The notes under the pieces are model-generated. The model did not search any database and was not told the DNA's origin. It saw nothing but the letters and a program-made list of their open reading frames with translations. A program made the translations under genes and the position numbers. DNA of 64,000 bases from Streptomyces buecherae (GTDB lineage Bacteria > Actinomycetota > Actinomycetes > Streptomycetales > Streptomycetaceae). Positions 56,798-64,000 of this stretch are shown here, piece after piece (positions within the stretch are counted from its first letter, which is position 1; each line of letters begins with the position of its first letter). The DNA lies in contig NZ_CP060404.1 of NCBI RefSeq assembly GCF_014295035.1, positions 2,506,501 to 2,570,500 of the forward strand, given 5' to 3'.

Positions 56798-59071
56798 ATG
56801 GAGCGCTTACTACATTCCCTTGGTCGAATGTGTGCTGTCCGCCCCTGGCGCACGATCGGTGCCTGGTTGGTCGCGGCGGTCGCCCTGCTCGCCGTCGGGC
56901 AGGCGGCGGGCGGCACGTTCGTGAACGACTTCCGGGTGCCGGGCGTGGAGTCGCAGGAGGCCACGGACACCGCGCGGGACCACTTCCCCGCCTTCGGCGC
57001 CGTGGACTCACAGATCGTGTGGCGGGCACCCGAGGGCGCGCTGGACGATCCGAAGCGCTCCGCCGCCGTGCGGCAGATGCTGGCCGACATCGAGAAGCAG
57101 CCCGACGTCAGCAAGGTGGACCAGCCGCTGCCGAGCCCGAACGGCAAGGCCGCCACCACCACCGTCAGCTACGACCAGGAGCTGGGCGACCTCGACACGT
57201 CGCACTACGAGCGGCTTGACGAGGCCGCCGAGGGGACCCGGGCGGCCGGTCTCGACGTCGAGTTCCGTGGCATGGTCATCGACCTGGGCACCGAGCCCAC
57301 CACCAGCGCGGCCGAACTCGTCGGCGTCGGCGCCGCGTTGATCGTGCTGATCATCGCCTTCGGCTCGCTGGTCGCGGCCGGCCTGCCGCTCGTCGTCGCC
57401 GCCATCGGCATCGTGGCCGGCACGGCGCTGGTGCTGCTGGTCGGCGCCGTCATCGACATCCCGACCTCGGCGCCGATCATCGCCGTGATGCTGGGGCTCG
57501 GCGCTGGCATCGACTACGCGCTGTTCATCCTGAGCCGGTTCCGGGCCCAACTCGCCGCGGGCGACGCGCCCGCCGACGCCGCCGGGCACGCCTCGGCCGT
57601 CGCGGGGCACGCCGTCGTCTTCGCGGGCGGCACCGTGGTCGTGGCCATCCTCGGGCTGAGCTTCGCCGGCATCCCGTTCGTCGGCGCCATGGGCATCGCG
57701 GGCGCGATCACGGTGGGCGTGATGATGGTCGCCGCGCTGACCCTGCTGCCCGCGCTGCTCGGCCTGCTCGGGCACCGGGTCAACGCGCTGCCGCTGCCGA
57801 AGCTGCGGCGTACGGGGCGAGGGCGCGGCAAGGCCGCCCCCGCGCCTCGGCCCGCGAGCGATGACGGGGAGCCGGCCGGGCCTGCCCAGGGCGCGGACCT
57901 CACGCTGGACGCGCACGGCGTCGCCGCGCCGCCGACCGACTCGCGCGCCGCGCACTGGGGCGACCACGTGCACCGGCACCGGCTGGTGTACGCCTGCGGC
58001 GCCACGGCGGTGCTCATCGCGCTCACCGCTCCCCTGCTGTCGCTGCGGCTCGGCAACCCCGACGACGGCATCCAGCCGCCCGACCTGACCCAGCGGCAGG
58101 CGTACGACCACATCGCCGACAACTTCGGGCCCGGGTGGAACGCGCCGCTGGTCATCACCGTCACCGACGCCGAGCGGGGCGGCGCCGAGGCGCTGGCCGC
58201 CGAGCTGAAGCGGGACCCCGAGGTCGCGCGGGTGACGGAGCCCGAGCGCAGCGACGACGGGGCGGCCTCGCTGGTGACCGTGGTGCCCCGGCACGCGCCG
58301 CAGGACAAGGAGGTCAGCGACCTCGTCCACCGCATCCGCGACGACCTCGCCCCGCGGGCGCTGGCCGACTCCGGGGGCCGGGCGCTGGTGGGTGGCTCCA
58401 CGGCGCTTCAGATCGACATGGCCGACGTGGTCGGCGAGCGGCTGCCGTGGGTGGTGCTCGCGGTGGTGGGTGCCGGCACGCTGCTGCTGGTCGGCATGTT
58501 CCGGGCGCCGGTGGTCGCGCTCAAGGCGGCCGTGATGACGCTGCTGTCCATCGGGGTGTCCTTCGGCGTCATCACCGCGATGTTCCAGTGGGGTTGGGGC
58601 CTGGACCTGGTCGGCGTGGACAAGACCGTGCCGATCATGTCGGCGGTGCCGATGCTGCTGTTCGCCGTGTTGTTCGGCCTGTCGATGGACTACGAGGTGT
58701 TCCTGCTCTCGGCCATCCGCGAGTCGTACGAGAAGACGGGCGACCCGCGCCGCGCCGTCATCGCCGGGCTCTCCTCCACGGCGGGCGTGATCACGGCCGC
58801 GGCCGTCATCATGGCCTGCGTGTTCCTGAGCTTCGTCTCGGTGCCGGAGACCCTCATCAAGATCATCGGCATTGGCCTGGCCACCGCCGTCGTCATCGAC
58901 GCGACGCTGATCCGGATGGTGCTGGTGCCGGCGGTGATGGGCCTGCTGGGCGACGCGGCCTGGTGGCGCCCGGGGCGTCGTAAGGAGGACGCCGCGGCGG
59001 TCGCCCCGGGCGGCGGCGGTGACGGTGGCCCCGGCGGGTCCGGGGGCGAGCGGGCCCCGGTCGGGAGGTGA
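56798..59071 (+). CDS. MMPL/RND-family membrane transporter
   Basis: This 757-residue protein has the two-repeat RND plan: one N-terminal helix, an extracellular loop, five helices, a cytosolic linker with a Pro/Arg-rich insert (about 335-375), then a second set. Signature segments are LGAGIDYALFILSRFR (about 228) and LSMDYEVFLLSAIRESY (about 627), each with the proton-relay Asp-Tyr pair. Actinobacterial MMPLs export lipids, siderophores or drugs by proton motive force. It is controlled by the divergent TetR gene. Confidence 0.93.
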   Translation: MERLLHSLGRMCAVRPWRTIGAWLVAAVALLAVGQAAGGTFVNDFRVPGVESQEATDTARDHFPAFGAVDSQIVWRAPEGALDDPKRSAAVRQMLADIEKQPDVSKVDQPLPSPNGKAATTTVSYDQELGDLDTSHYERLDEAAEGTRAAGLDVEFRGMVIDLGTEPTTSAAELVGVGAALIVLIIAFGSLVAAGLPLVVAAIGIVAGTALVLLVGAVIDIPTSAPIIAVMLGLGAGIDYALFILSRFRAQLAAGDAPADAAGHASAVAGHAVVFAGGTVVVAILGLSFAGIPFVGAMGIAGAITVGVMMVAALTLLPALLGLLGHRVNALPLPKLRRTGRGRGKAAPAPRPASDDGEPAGPAQGADLTLDAHGVAAPPTDSRAAHWGDHVHRHRLVYACGATAVLIALTAPLLSLRLGNPDDGIQPPDLTQRQAYDHIADNFGPGWNAPLVITVTDAERGGAEALAAELKRDPEVARVTEPERSDDGAASLVTVVPRHAPQDKEVSDLVHRIRDDLAPRALADSGGRALVGGSTALQIDMADVVGERLPWVVLAVVGAGTLLLVGMFRAPVVALKAAVMTLLSIGVSFGVITAMFQWGWGLDLVGVDKTVPIMSAVPMLLFAVLFGLSMDYEVFLLSAIRESYEKTGDPRRAVIAGLSSTAGVITAAAVIMACVFLSFVSVPETLIKIIGIGLATAVVIDATLIRMVLVPAVMGLLGDAAWWRPGRRKEDAAAVAPGGGGDGGPGGSGGERAPVGR

Positions 59072-59314
59072 CGGGTGCGCCCCGCCCGCCGGTACGGAGC
59101 GGCGGGCGGGGCGCGGGCGCGCGCGACGGGGCCGGCGGGCGTCGTCGTACGAGCGCGGACGCGCGGCGCGACGGGGCGGGCTGTGGCGTCGTGCGGGGGC
59201 GGCGAAAGCCGCGGGCGCGGGGCGCGGGGGTACGGAACGATGGCGGCGGGCCGGCCGCTCGGGTCGTGTGCGGGCCGGCCGGCGCACCCGTACCGCACGT
59301 GAGGATGCAGCCTG

Positions 59315-60190
59315 ATGGATGTTCTTGCCGCACACCGTGACCTGTTGGGCCGGTTGCTGCCCGCCGACGAGCCGGGCGACCTCGTCGTCCACGAGGGGCA
59401 GTTCCACCGGGTGGTGGTCGGCGCGGAGCGCGTCGTGTGTCTGCCGCGCAGCGACGCGGCGGCGGCCCGGCTGCCCGCGCGGGCGGCCGTGCTGCGCACG
59501 CTGGCCGGGCTCGACCTCGGGTTCCGTACGCCCGTGCCGCTGCTCGCGGGTGAGCCGGGGCCTGACGGGCCGGGGTTCCTGGTGCTCAGCCGGGTGCCCG
59601 GGGCGCCGTTGGACGCGGCGGCCGTGGTGGGGCCGGGGGTGGCCGATGTCGTGACCGATACCGTGGCGGAGCAGTACGCGGCGCTGCTGACCGGGCTGGC
59701 GGCGGCCGGTGCCGACGCGGCGGTGCGCGCGGCGGTGCCGGTGGCGGAGGAGGACCGGTGGCGGCGGTTCGCGGCGCGGGTGCGCGCGGAGCTGTACGGC
59801 CTCATGTCGGAGGCGGGGCGGCGGCGGGCGGAGCGGGAACTGGTCGCGCTCGACGGCCTGCCGCACCGCGCGGACGCGGTGGTGCACGGCGACCTGGGGG
59901 CCGAGAACGTGCTGTGGACCCACGCCGATGACGGACTCCCCCGCCTTGGCGGCGTGGTGGACTGGGACGAGGTCGTCATCGGCGACCCGGCCGAGGACCT
60001 CGCGGCCATCGGCGCCAGCTACGGGTCGGAGTTCGCGGGGCGGGTGCGCGCGTACGGCGGCTGGACGGGGACCGAGTGGGACGCCCGTATCGACGCCATA
60101 CAGGGCACGTTCGCCCTGCAACAGGCCCTGGCCGCGCACGAGGACGGTGACGCGGAGGAGCTTGCCGACGGGCTCGCCGGCTACCGCTGA
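59315..60190 (+). CDS. Aminoglycoside/macrolide-phosphotransferase family kinase
   Basis: This 291-residue protein has an APH-fold kinase core: Brenner motif VVHGDLGAENVLW (about residue 190) and metal motif GVVDWDEVVIGDPAEDLA (about 210). The N-lobe is short and Ala-rich. APH enzymes phosphorylate antibiotics or small metabolites, and the closest visible resemblance is to the macrolide 2'-phosphotransferase type. It lies beside a polyketide cluster, so a self-resistance role is possible but unproven. Confidence 0.86.
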   Translation: MDVLAAHRDLLGRLLPADEPGDLVVHEGQFHRVVVGAERVVCLPRSDAAAARLPARAAVLRTLAGLDLGFRTPVPLLAGEPGPDGPGFLVLSRVPGAPLDAAAVVGPGVADVVTDTVAEQYAALLTGLAAAGADAAVRAAVPVAEEDRWRRFAARVRAELYGLMSEAGRRRAERELVALDGLPHRADAVVHGDLGAENVLWTHADDGLPRLGGVVDWDEVVIGDPAEDLAAIGASYGSEFAGRVRAYGGWTGTEWDARIDAIQGTFALQQALAAHEDGDAEELADGLAGYR

Positions 60191-60196
60191 CGCGGG

Positions 60197-60228
60197 CGGG
60201 GCGGGCCCGCGCTCGCGAGCCCGCCCCG
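60197..60228. terminator. Bidirectional terminator
   Basis: This perfect 10-bp stem (CGGGGCGGGC / GCCCGCCCCG) has a 12-nt loop. It lies between the convergent phosphotransferase and DUF5988 genes. Confidence 0.75.
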
Positions 60229-60256
60229 TGTTACCGCACCGTGCGGAGCGCGGGGA

Positions 60257-60499
60257 TCACTCCGCGACGTACGTGCGGCCCTCCCAGTCGAAGACGCGCA
60301 GCACCGCTCCGTGCTGCGAGACGGTCTCCTGGGTGGCGCGGAAGTGCTCGTAGCAGTTGCCCATGGAGAGCTTCAGGTGCGACTGCCGTTCGTCGACGTG
60401 CCGGGTGCGGGCCTCGTCCGCCAGGTGCACGGGGCCGCCGCGCAGCAGCGCGTTCGGTGTGGTCGTCGTCGTGGTGGTCATGGTCGAGGTCGTGGCCAT
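60257..60499 (-). CDS. DUF5988-like small protein of the polyketide cluster
   Basis: This 80-residue protein starts at ATG 60499 behind AAGGGAG. A Thr-rich N-terminus is followed by NALLRGGPVHL, SMGNCYEHF and VFDWEGRTYVAE, the pattern of DUF5988. Family members sit near polyketide and other secondary-metabolite genes and have no known function. It follows the PKS gene by 70 bp on the same strand. Confidence 0.78.
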   Translation of the reverse strand: MATTSTMTTTTTTTPNALLRGGPVHLADEARTRHVDERQSHLKLSMGNCYEHFRATQETVSQHGAVLRVFDWEGRTYVAE

Positions 60500-60569
60500 G
60501 GGCGCTCCCTTGTCCTTTCGTGGGTGGTGTGGCGTGGGTGGGTGTGAGGGTGTGCGTGGGGGGCGGCGG

Positions 60570-63500
60570 CTAGGCGGACGCGGCGCCGGCCACGAGGGCC
60601 TCGACGGGCAGGCGGAGCCAGTAACTGCCGCGCTGGAACGGGTAGGTGGGCAGTTCCACCAGGCGCCCGCCGAGCCCCGCGTAGGACTGTCGCCAGTCCA
60701 CCGGGACCCCGGCGGCGTGCAGGTGTGCCAGCGCGGACAGCAGCCCGGCCCGGCTGCCGGTCGCGTCCAGGGCGCTGGCCGGCCGAACGCCGTCCGCGAC
60801 GCCCGTGGCGCCCGTCGTCCAACCCGCGGCCAGGCCGTCGGACGCGGGGCCGAGCAGGAGCGAGCCGCCGGCCGTGCGGGAGGGCGCGGCCAACTCCTTG
60901 GCGGCCCAGTTGTGCGCCCAGTGCTCCGGGGTACGGAGCGCGTCCGGGGCGACCGGCCCGCCGGTGACGGCGGACAGCAGCGGGATGGTGGGCGAGCGCA
61001 GTTCCAGGCCGTCCAGCGTGGCGCGGAGCGCGGCCGTGTCGTCGGCGCCGGCGGTGGCGTCCGGGGCGTCGTCGGTACGGGCCAGGGCAAGGAGGAGTTC
61101 GACCGCGTCCTCGGGGCGCAGCACCTCGGCGGCGTACGCGGCGGCCAGGGCGCCCGGGCCCGCGCCGATGACCGAGGCCGGCGGCACGCCCCAGCCCTGG
61201 AGCAGCGTGAACAGCGCGCAGCCGACGGCGAAGGAGGCCGCGTGGGCCGTGGTGGGCGAGGGCGGCCACGCGCTGGTGTCGGTGCGCAGCGCCCAGTCCC
61301 GCGCCGCGTGCTCAAGCCGGGTGTCCAGGTGGGCGCAGACGGTGTCGAGCGCGTCGGCGAAGGCCGGGTAGGCGTCGTACAGCTCGCGTACGCCGGGCAG
61401 GCCGGCGCCTGTGCCGGGCGGCAGGGCGGGGAAGCCGAACACGGCGGTGCCCTCGGTGGCCGCCGCGACGCCCCGGATGACGGTGCCGGAGCCCTCCTGC
61501 GTCGTGCCGTCGGCCACCAGCCGCGCGAGGCCGGCCAGCAGGCCCGGCCGGTCGTCGGCGAGGACCACGGCGCGGTGCTCGAAGACGGCGCGGGACGCGG
61601 CCAGCGACCAGCCGACGTCCGTGGGCGTCAGCTCGGGCGCCTCGGCGAGGTGGGCCCGCAGCCGCTCGGCCTGGGCCCGCAGGGCGGGCGCGGAGCGGGC
61701 GGAGAGCGGGAAGGCCAGCACGCCGGGGGCCGAGGCGACCGGCTGGGACGCGGTGGCCGGTGCGGCGGGTTCGACGGGTTCGGCCGGGGGTTCCTCCACG
61801 ATGATGTGCACCTTGGTGCCGCTGGCGCCGAACGAGGAGACGCCGGCGCGGCGCGGGCGCCCCGTCTCCGGCCACGGCACCGTCTCGGTCAGCAGCCGCA
61901 CCGTGCCCGACGACTGGTCGATGTGCGGCGACGGCTCGTCCGAGTGCAGCGTCCTGGGCAGCACCCCGTGCCGCATCGCCAGCACCGTCTTGATGAGGCC
62001 GAGCACGCCGGAGGCGGCCTGCGGGTGGCCGGTGTTGGACTTGTACGAGCCCAGCCACAGCGGCTGCTCCGGGTCGCGGCCCTCGCCGTAGGTGGTCAGC
62101 AGCGCCTGGGCCTCGATCGGGTCGCCGAGCGGCGTTCCGGTGCCGTGGCCCTCGACGGCGTCCACCTGGTGGGCGGTGAGCCCGGCGTCGGCCAGCGCCT
62201 GGCGGATGACGCGCTGCTGCGATGAGCCGTTGGGCGCGCCGAGGCCGTTGCTGACGCCGTTGTGGTTGACGGCGGAGCCACGGATGACGGCGAGCACCCG
62301 GTGGCCGCTGGCCCGGGCCGTGGACAGCTTCTCGACGAGCAACATGCCCGCGCCCTCGCCCCAGCCGGTGCCGTCGGCGGCGGCCGAGAACGACTTGCAG
62401 CGGCCGTCGGGCGCGGCGCCGACGCCCATGTCGGGCGAGACGGCGGGGTTGGCCAGCACCGAGGCGCCGCCGGCCAGGGCCATGACGCACTCGCCCTGGC
62501 GCACCGCCTGGGCGGCCAGGTGGAGGGCGACCGAGGAGGACGAGCAGCCGGTGTCGACGGTCAGGACGGGGCCCTCGAAGCCGAAGGTGTAGGCGATGCG
62601 GCCGGTGGCGACGGCCGGGGAGATGCCGCCGCTGAGGAAGGAGCGCGCCTCGTCGGGCACCTGTTGCAGGCCGGTCCAGTAGCCCTGCGAGAAGGTGCCG
62701 GCGAAGACGCCGACCCGGCTGCCGCGCAGCGTGTGCGGGGAGAGCCCGGCGCGCTCGAACGCCTCCCAGGACATCTCCAGGAGCAGCCGGTGCTGCGGGT
62801 CCATGGCGATGGCCTCCGGCTCGCTGATGCCGAAGAACTCCGCGTCGAAGGAGGCCGCTTCGGCGAGGAACCCGCCCTCGCGCACGAACCGCATGCCGGG
62901 CACGTCCACGCCGGCGCCCTCCAGGGCCGCCACGTCCCAGCCACGGTCGGTGGGCAGCGGGCCGACGGCGTCGCGCTCGTCGGCGAGTAGTTGCCAGAGC
63001 TGTTCGGGGGTCTCCACTCCCCCGGGCGCCCGGCAGGCCATGCCGACGATGACGATCGGATCGTCGTCCGGGGTGGGGCTGCCCTCAACGGCCTTTGTCT
63101 GTACGGCTGTTGAGGGGGCGGACTGCTCGGGAGTGTCGGTGAGGTGGCCGACGAGTTGTTCGCGTAGCTCGCGGGCGAGCGCGGTGGGGGTCGGGTGGTC
63201 GAAGACGACGGTGGCGGGCAGCGTGAGCCCGGTGGCGGTGCCGATGCGGTTGCGCAGCTCGACCGAGGTGAGCGAGTCGAAGCCGAGGTCGCGGAAGGGC
63301 TTGCCGGGCTCCACGCCGTCCGGGCTGACGTGCCCGAGGACGGCGGCGACGTGGCCGCGTACGAGGTCGAGCGCGACCCGGTCGCGGTCGGAGGCGGGGG
63401 CGGCGGCCAGTGCCTGGGCGAACGCGCCGCGCTCGCCGTCGGCCGCCGCGCCGTGCGCGGGGCCGGTGGCGGGACCGGAGGTGGCGCTCAGCAACTCCCT

Positions 63501-64000
63501 GAGGTCGGCGAGGTCACGGAGCTGGGGGCGGGGGCGGGCGTCGAAGCCACCGCCGCGCTCGGCGATCTCCTCCCATTCGATGAGAGCCATCGCCACGCAC
63601 GTCTCGTCGTGGTCGAGGACCTGGCGCAGCGCGCGCAGCGCCAGCTCCGGCTCGATCTCGGAGCCGCCCCGGCGGCGCAACTGCGCCTCGGCCTCGCCGG
63701 AGGCGATGCCGCCGCCGGCCCAGTGGCCCCAGGCGATGGCGGTGGCGGGGCGGCCCTGGGCGCGGCGGTGCCGGGCCAGGGCGTCGAGGTAGGCGTTGCC
63801 GGGCGCGTAGTTGCCCTGGCCCGGCACGCCGAACGTGCCGGCGAACGACGAGAACAGCACGAACGCCGAGAGGTCGGCGTCCCGGGTCAGCTCGTGCAGG
63901 TTCTCCGCGCCGCGCACCTTGACCCGCAGCACGCGGTCGAGCTGGTCCAGGGTGAGCGAGTCGAGCACCGCGTCGTCCAGGACGGCGGCGGTGTGCACGA
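60570..64000 (-). CDS. Modular type I polyketide synthase, C-terminal part
   Basis: The 5' end lies outside the window; 1142 residues are visible. The domains are the end of a ketoreductase (LDD motif of B-type KRs, then SSFAG and GNYAPGNAY, about 1-110), ACP (DLGFDSLTS, about 238) and KS (about 313-733). The KS has active-site Cys in [19 protein letters not shown] and KSNTGH. An AT-like domain (about 850-1110) follows. The AT lacks GQGSQ (reads FPALPPGTG), and GHSxG is replaced by GAGPG, so it has no serine nucleophile. The protein ends after the [10 protein letters not shown] linker, with no ACP, TE or docking domain. Confidence 0.92.
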   Translation of the reverse strand, partial: VHTAAVLDDAVLDSLTLDQLDRVLRVKVRGAENLHELTRDADLSAFVLFSSFAGTFGVPGQGNYAPGNAYLDALARHRRAQGRPATAIAWGHWAGGGIASGEAEAQLRRRGGSEIEPELALRALRQVLDHDETCVAMALIEWEEIAERGGGFDARPRPQLRDLADLRELLSATSGPATGPAHGAAADGERGAFAQALAAAPASDRDRVALDLVRGHVAAVLGHVSPDGVEPGKPFRDLGFDSLTSVELRNRIGTATGLTLPATVVFDHPTPTALARELREQLVGHLTDTPEQSAPSTAVQTKAVEGSPTPDDDPIVIVGMACRAPGGVETPEQLWQLLADERDAVGPLPTDRGWDVAALEGAGVDVPGMRFVREGGFLAEAASFDAEFFGISEPEAIAMDPQHRLLLEMSWEAFERAGLSPHTLRGSRVGVFAGTFSQGYWTGLQQVPDEARSFLSGGISPAVATGRIAYTFGFEGPVLTVDTGCSSSSVALHLAAQAVRQGECVMALAGGASVLANPAVSPDMGVGAAPDGRCKSFSAAADGTGWGEGAGMLLVEKLSTARASGHRVLAVIRGSAVNHNGVSNGLGAPNGSSQQRVIRQALADAGLTAHQVDAVEGHGTGTPLGDPIEAQALLTTYGEGRDPEQPLWLGSYKSNTGHPQAASGVLGLIKTVLAMRHGVLPRTLHSDEPSPHIDQSSGTVRLLTETVPWPETGRPRRAGVSSFGASGTKVHIIVEEPPAEPVEPAAPATASQPVASAPGVLAFPLSARSAPALRAQAERLRAHLAEAPELTPTDVGWSLAASRAVFEHRAVVLADDRPGLLAGLARLVADGTTQEGSGTVIRGVAAATEGTAVFGFPALPPGTGAGLPGVRELYDAYPAFADALDTVCAHLDTRLEHAARDWALRTDTSAWPPSPTTAHAASFAVGCALFTLLQGWGVPPASVIGAGPGALAAAYAAEVLRPEDAVELLLALARTDDAPDATAGADDTAALRATLDGLELRSPTIPLLSAVTGGPVAPDALRTPEHWAHNWAAKELAAPSRTAGGSLLLGPASDGLAAGWTTGATGVADGVRPASALDATGSRAGLLSALAHLHAAGVPVDWRQSYAGLGGRLVELPTYPFQRGSYWLRLPVEALVAGAASA

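Noticed and set aside
57008..60139. 1043-aa minus-strand open frame opposite the MMPL and phosphotransferase genes
   Set aside because: It spans two clear plus-strand genes and their gap and shows only compositional Arg/His/Gln-rich sequence.

Overview
The window is very GC-rich actinobacterial DNA and almost certainly comes from a Streptomyces chromosome. The evidence is the classic order hom-thrC-thrB-rho-LCP-rpmE next to lysA and an ArgS-related gene, an XRE/DUF5753 plus DUF397 (BldB/WhiJ-like) cluster, frequent GTG/TTG starts, and the start of a modular type I polyketide synthase. No species can be named from sequence reading alone.

Layout. (1) 1-11714: core chromosome, all on the minus strand: rpmE (partial), an LCP-family cell-wall ligase, rho, thrB, thrC, hom, lysA, an ArgS-related anticodon-binding protein and a single-domain response regulator. 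(2) 12005-12076: tRNA-Arg(CCG). Its 3' part (43 bp, 12035-12077) is repeated exactly at 30749-30791. The two copies bracket an integrated actinomycete integrative and conjugative element (AICE) of about 18.7 kb. It carries integrase, excisionase, an iteron-rich candidate origin, a DUF3987 protein, a primase-polymerase, an orphan C5 methyltransferase, a TraB/FtsK-type translocase with a candidate clt locus, small Spd-like membrane proteins, a GGDEF protein, a PycTM-like membrane protein, XRE, Nudix, HD and tandem-GntR genes, and an AT-richer nuclease/partner cargo pair at the right end. (3) 31241-38186: a defence-like island just outside attR, with a DUF3800 protein and three paralogous PD-(D/E)XK-DUF2075 helicase proteins. 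One paralogue has lost its ATPase motifs and its C-terminal lobe. All three genes share the same leader motifs. (4) 38348-48715: ordinary accessory chromosome: MarR/MFS/SDR, an AAA+ ATPase with a membrane TPR partner, a three-gene coupled operon of unknown function, the XRE/DUF397 cluster, an aldo-keto reductase and a DUF5937/ArsR-like regulator. (5) 48734-54103: a tightly coupled operon of a membrane pseudokinase, a CHAT protease and an alpha/beta hydrolase. (6) 54497-60190: a secreted serine hydrolase, a TetR/MMPL pair and a phosphotransferase. (7) 60257-64000: the edge of a polyketide cluster, with DUF5988 and a PKS whose last AT domain lacks its nucleophile and which ends without ACP or TE.

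How the parts work together. The AICE has two long minus-strand operons (transfer/spread, then replication/integration). Each starts with a nearly identical stem-loop leader about 30-40 nt before its first start codon. Integration split the host tRNA gene from its own terminator (now 30825-30860), and the element supplies a replacement (12130-12164). The most promising undescribed systems are the three-paralogue nuclease-helicase cluster with shared leader architecture (32925-38243) and the pseudokinase-CHAT-hydrolase operon (48734-54103). Both functions are inferred from domains and context only.
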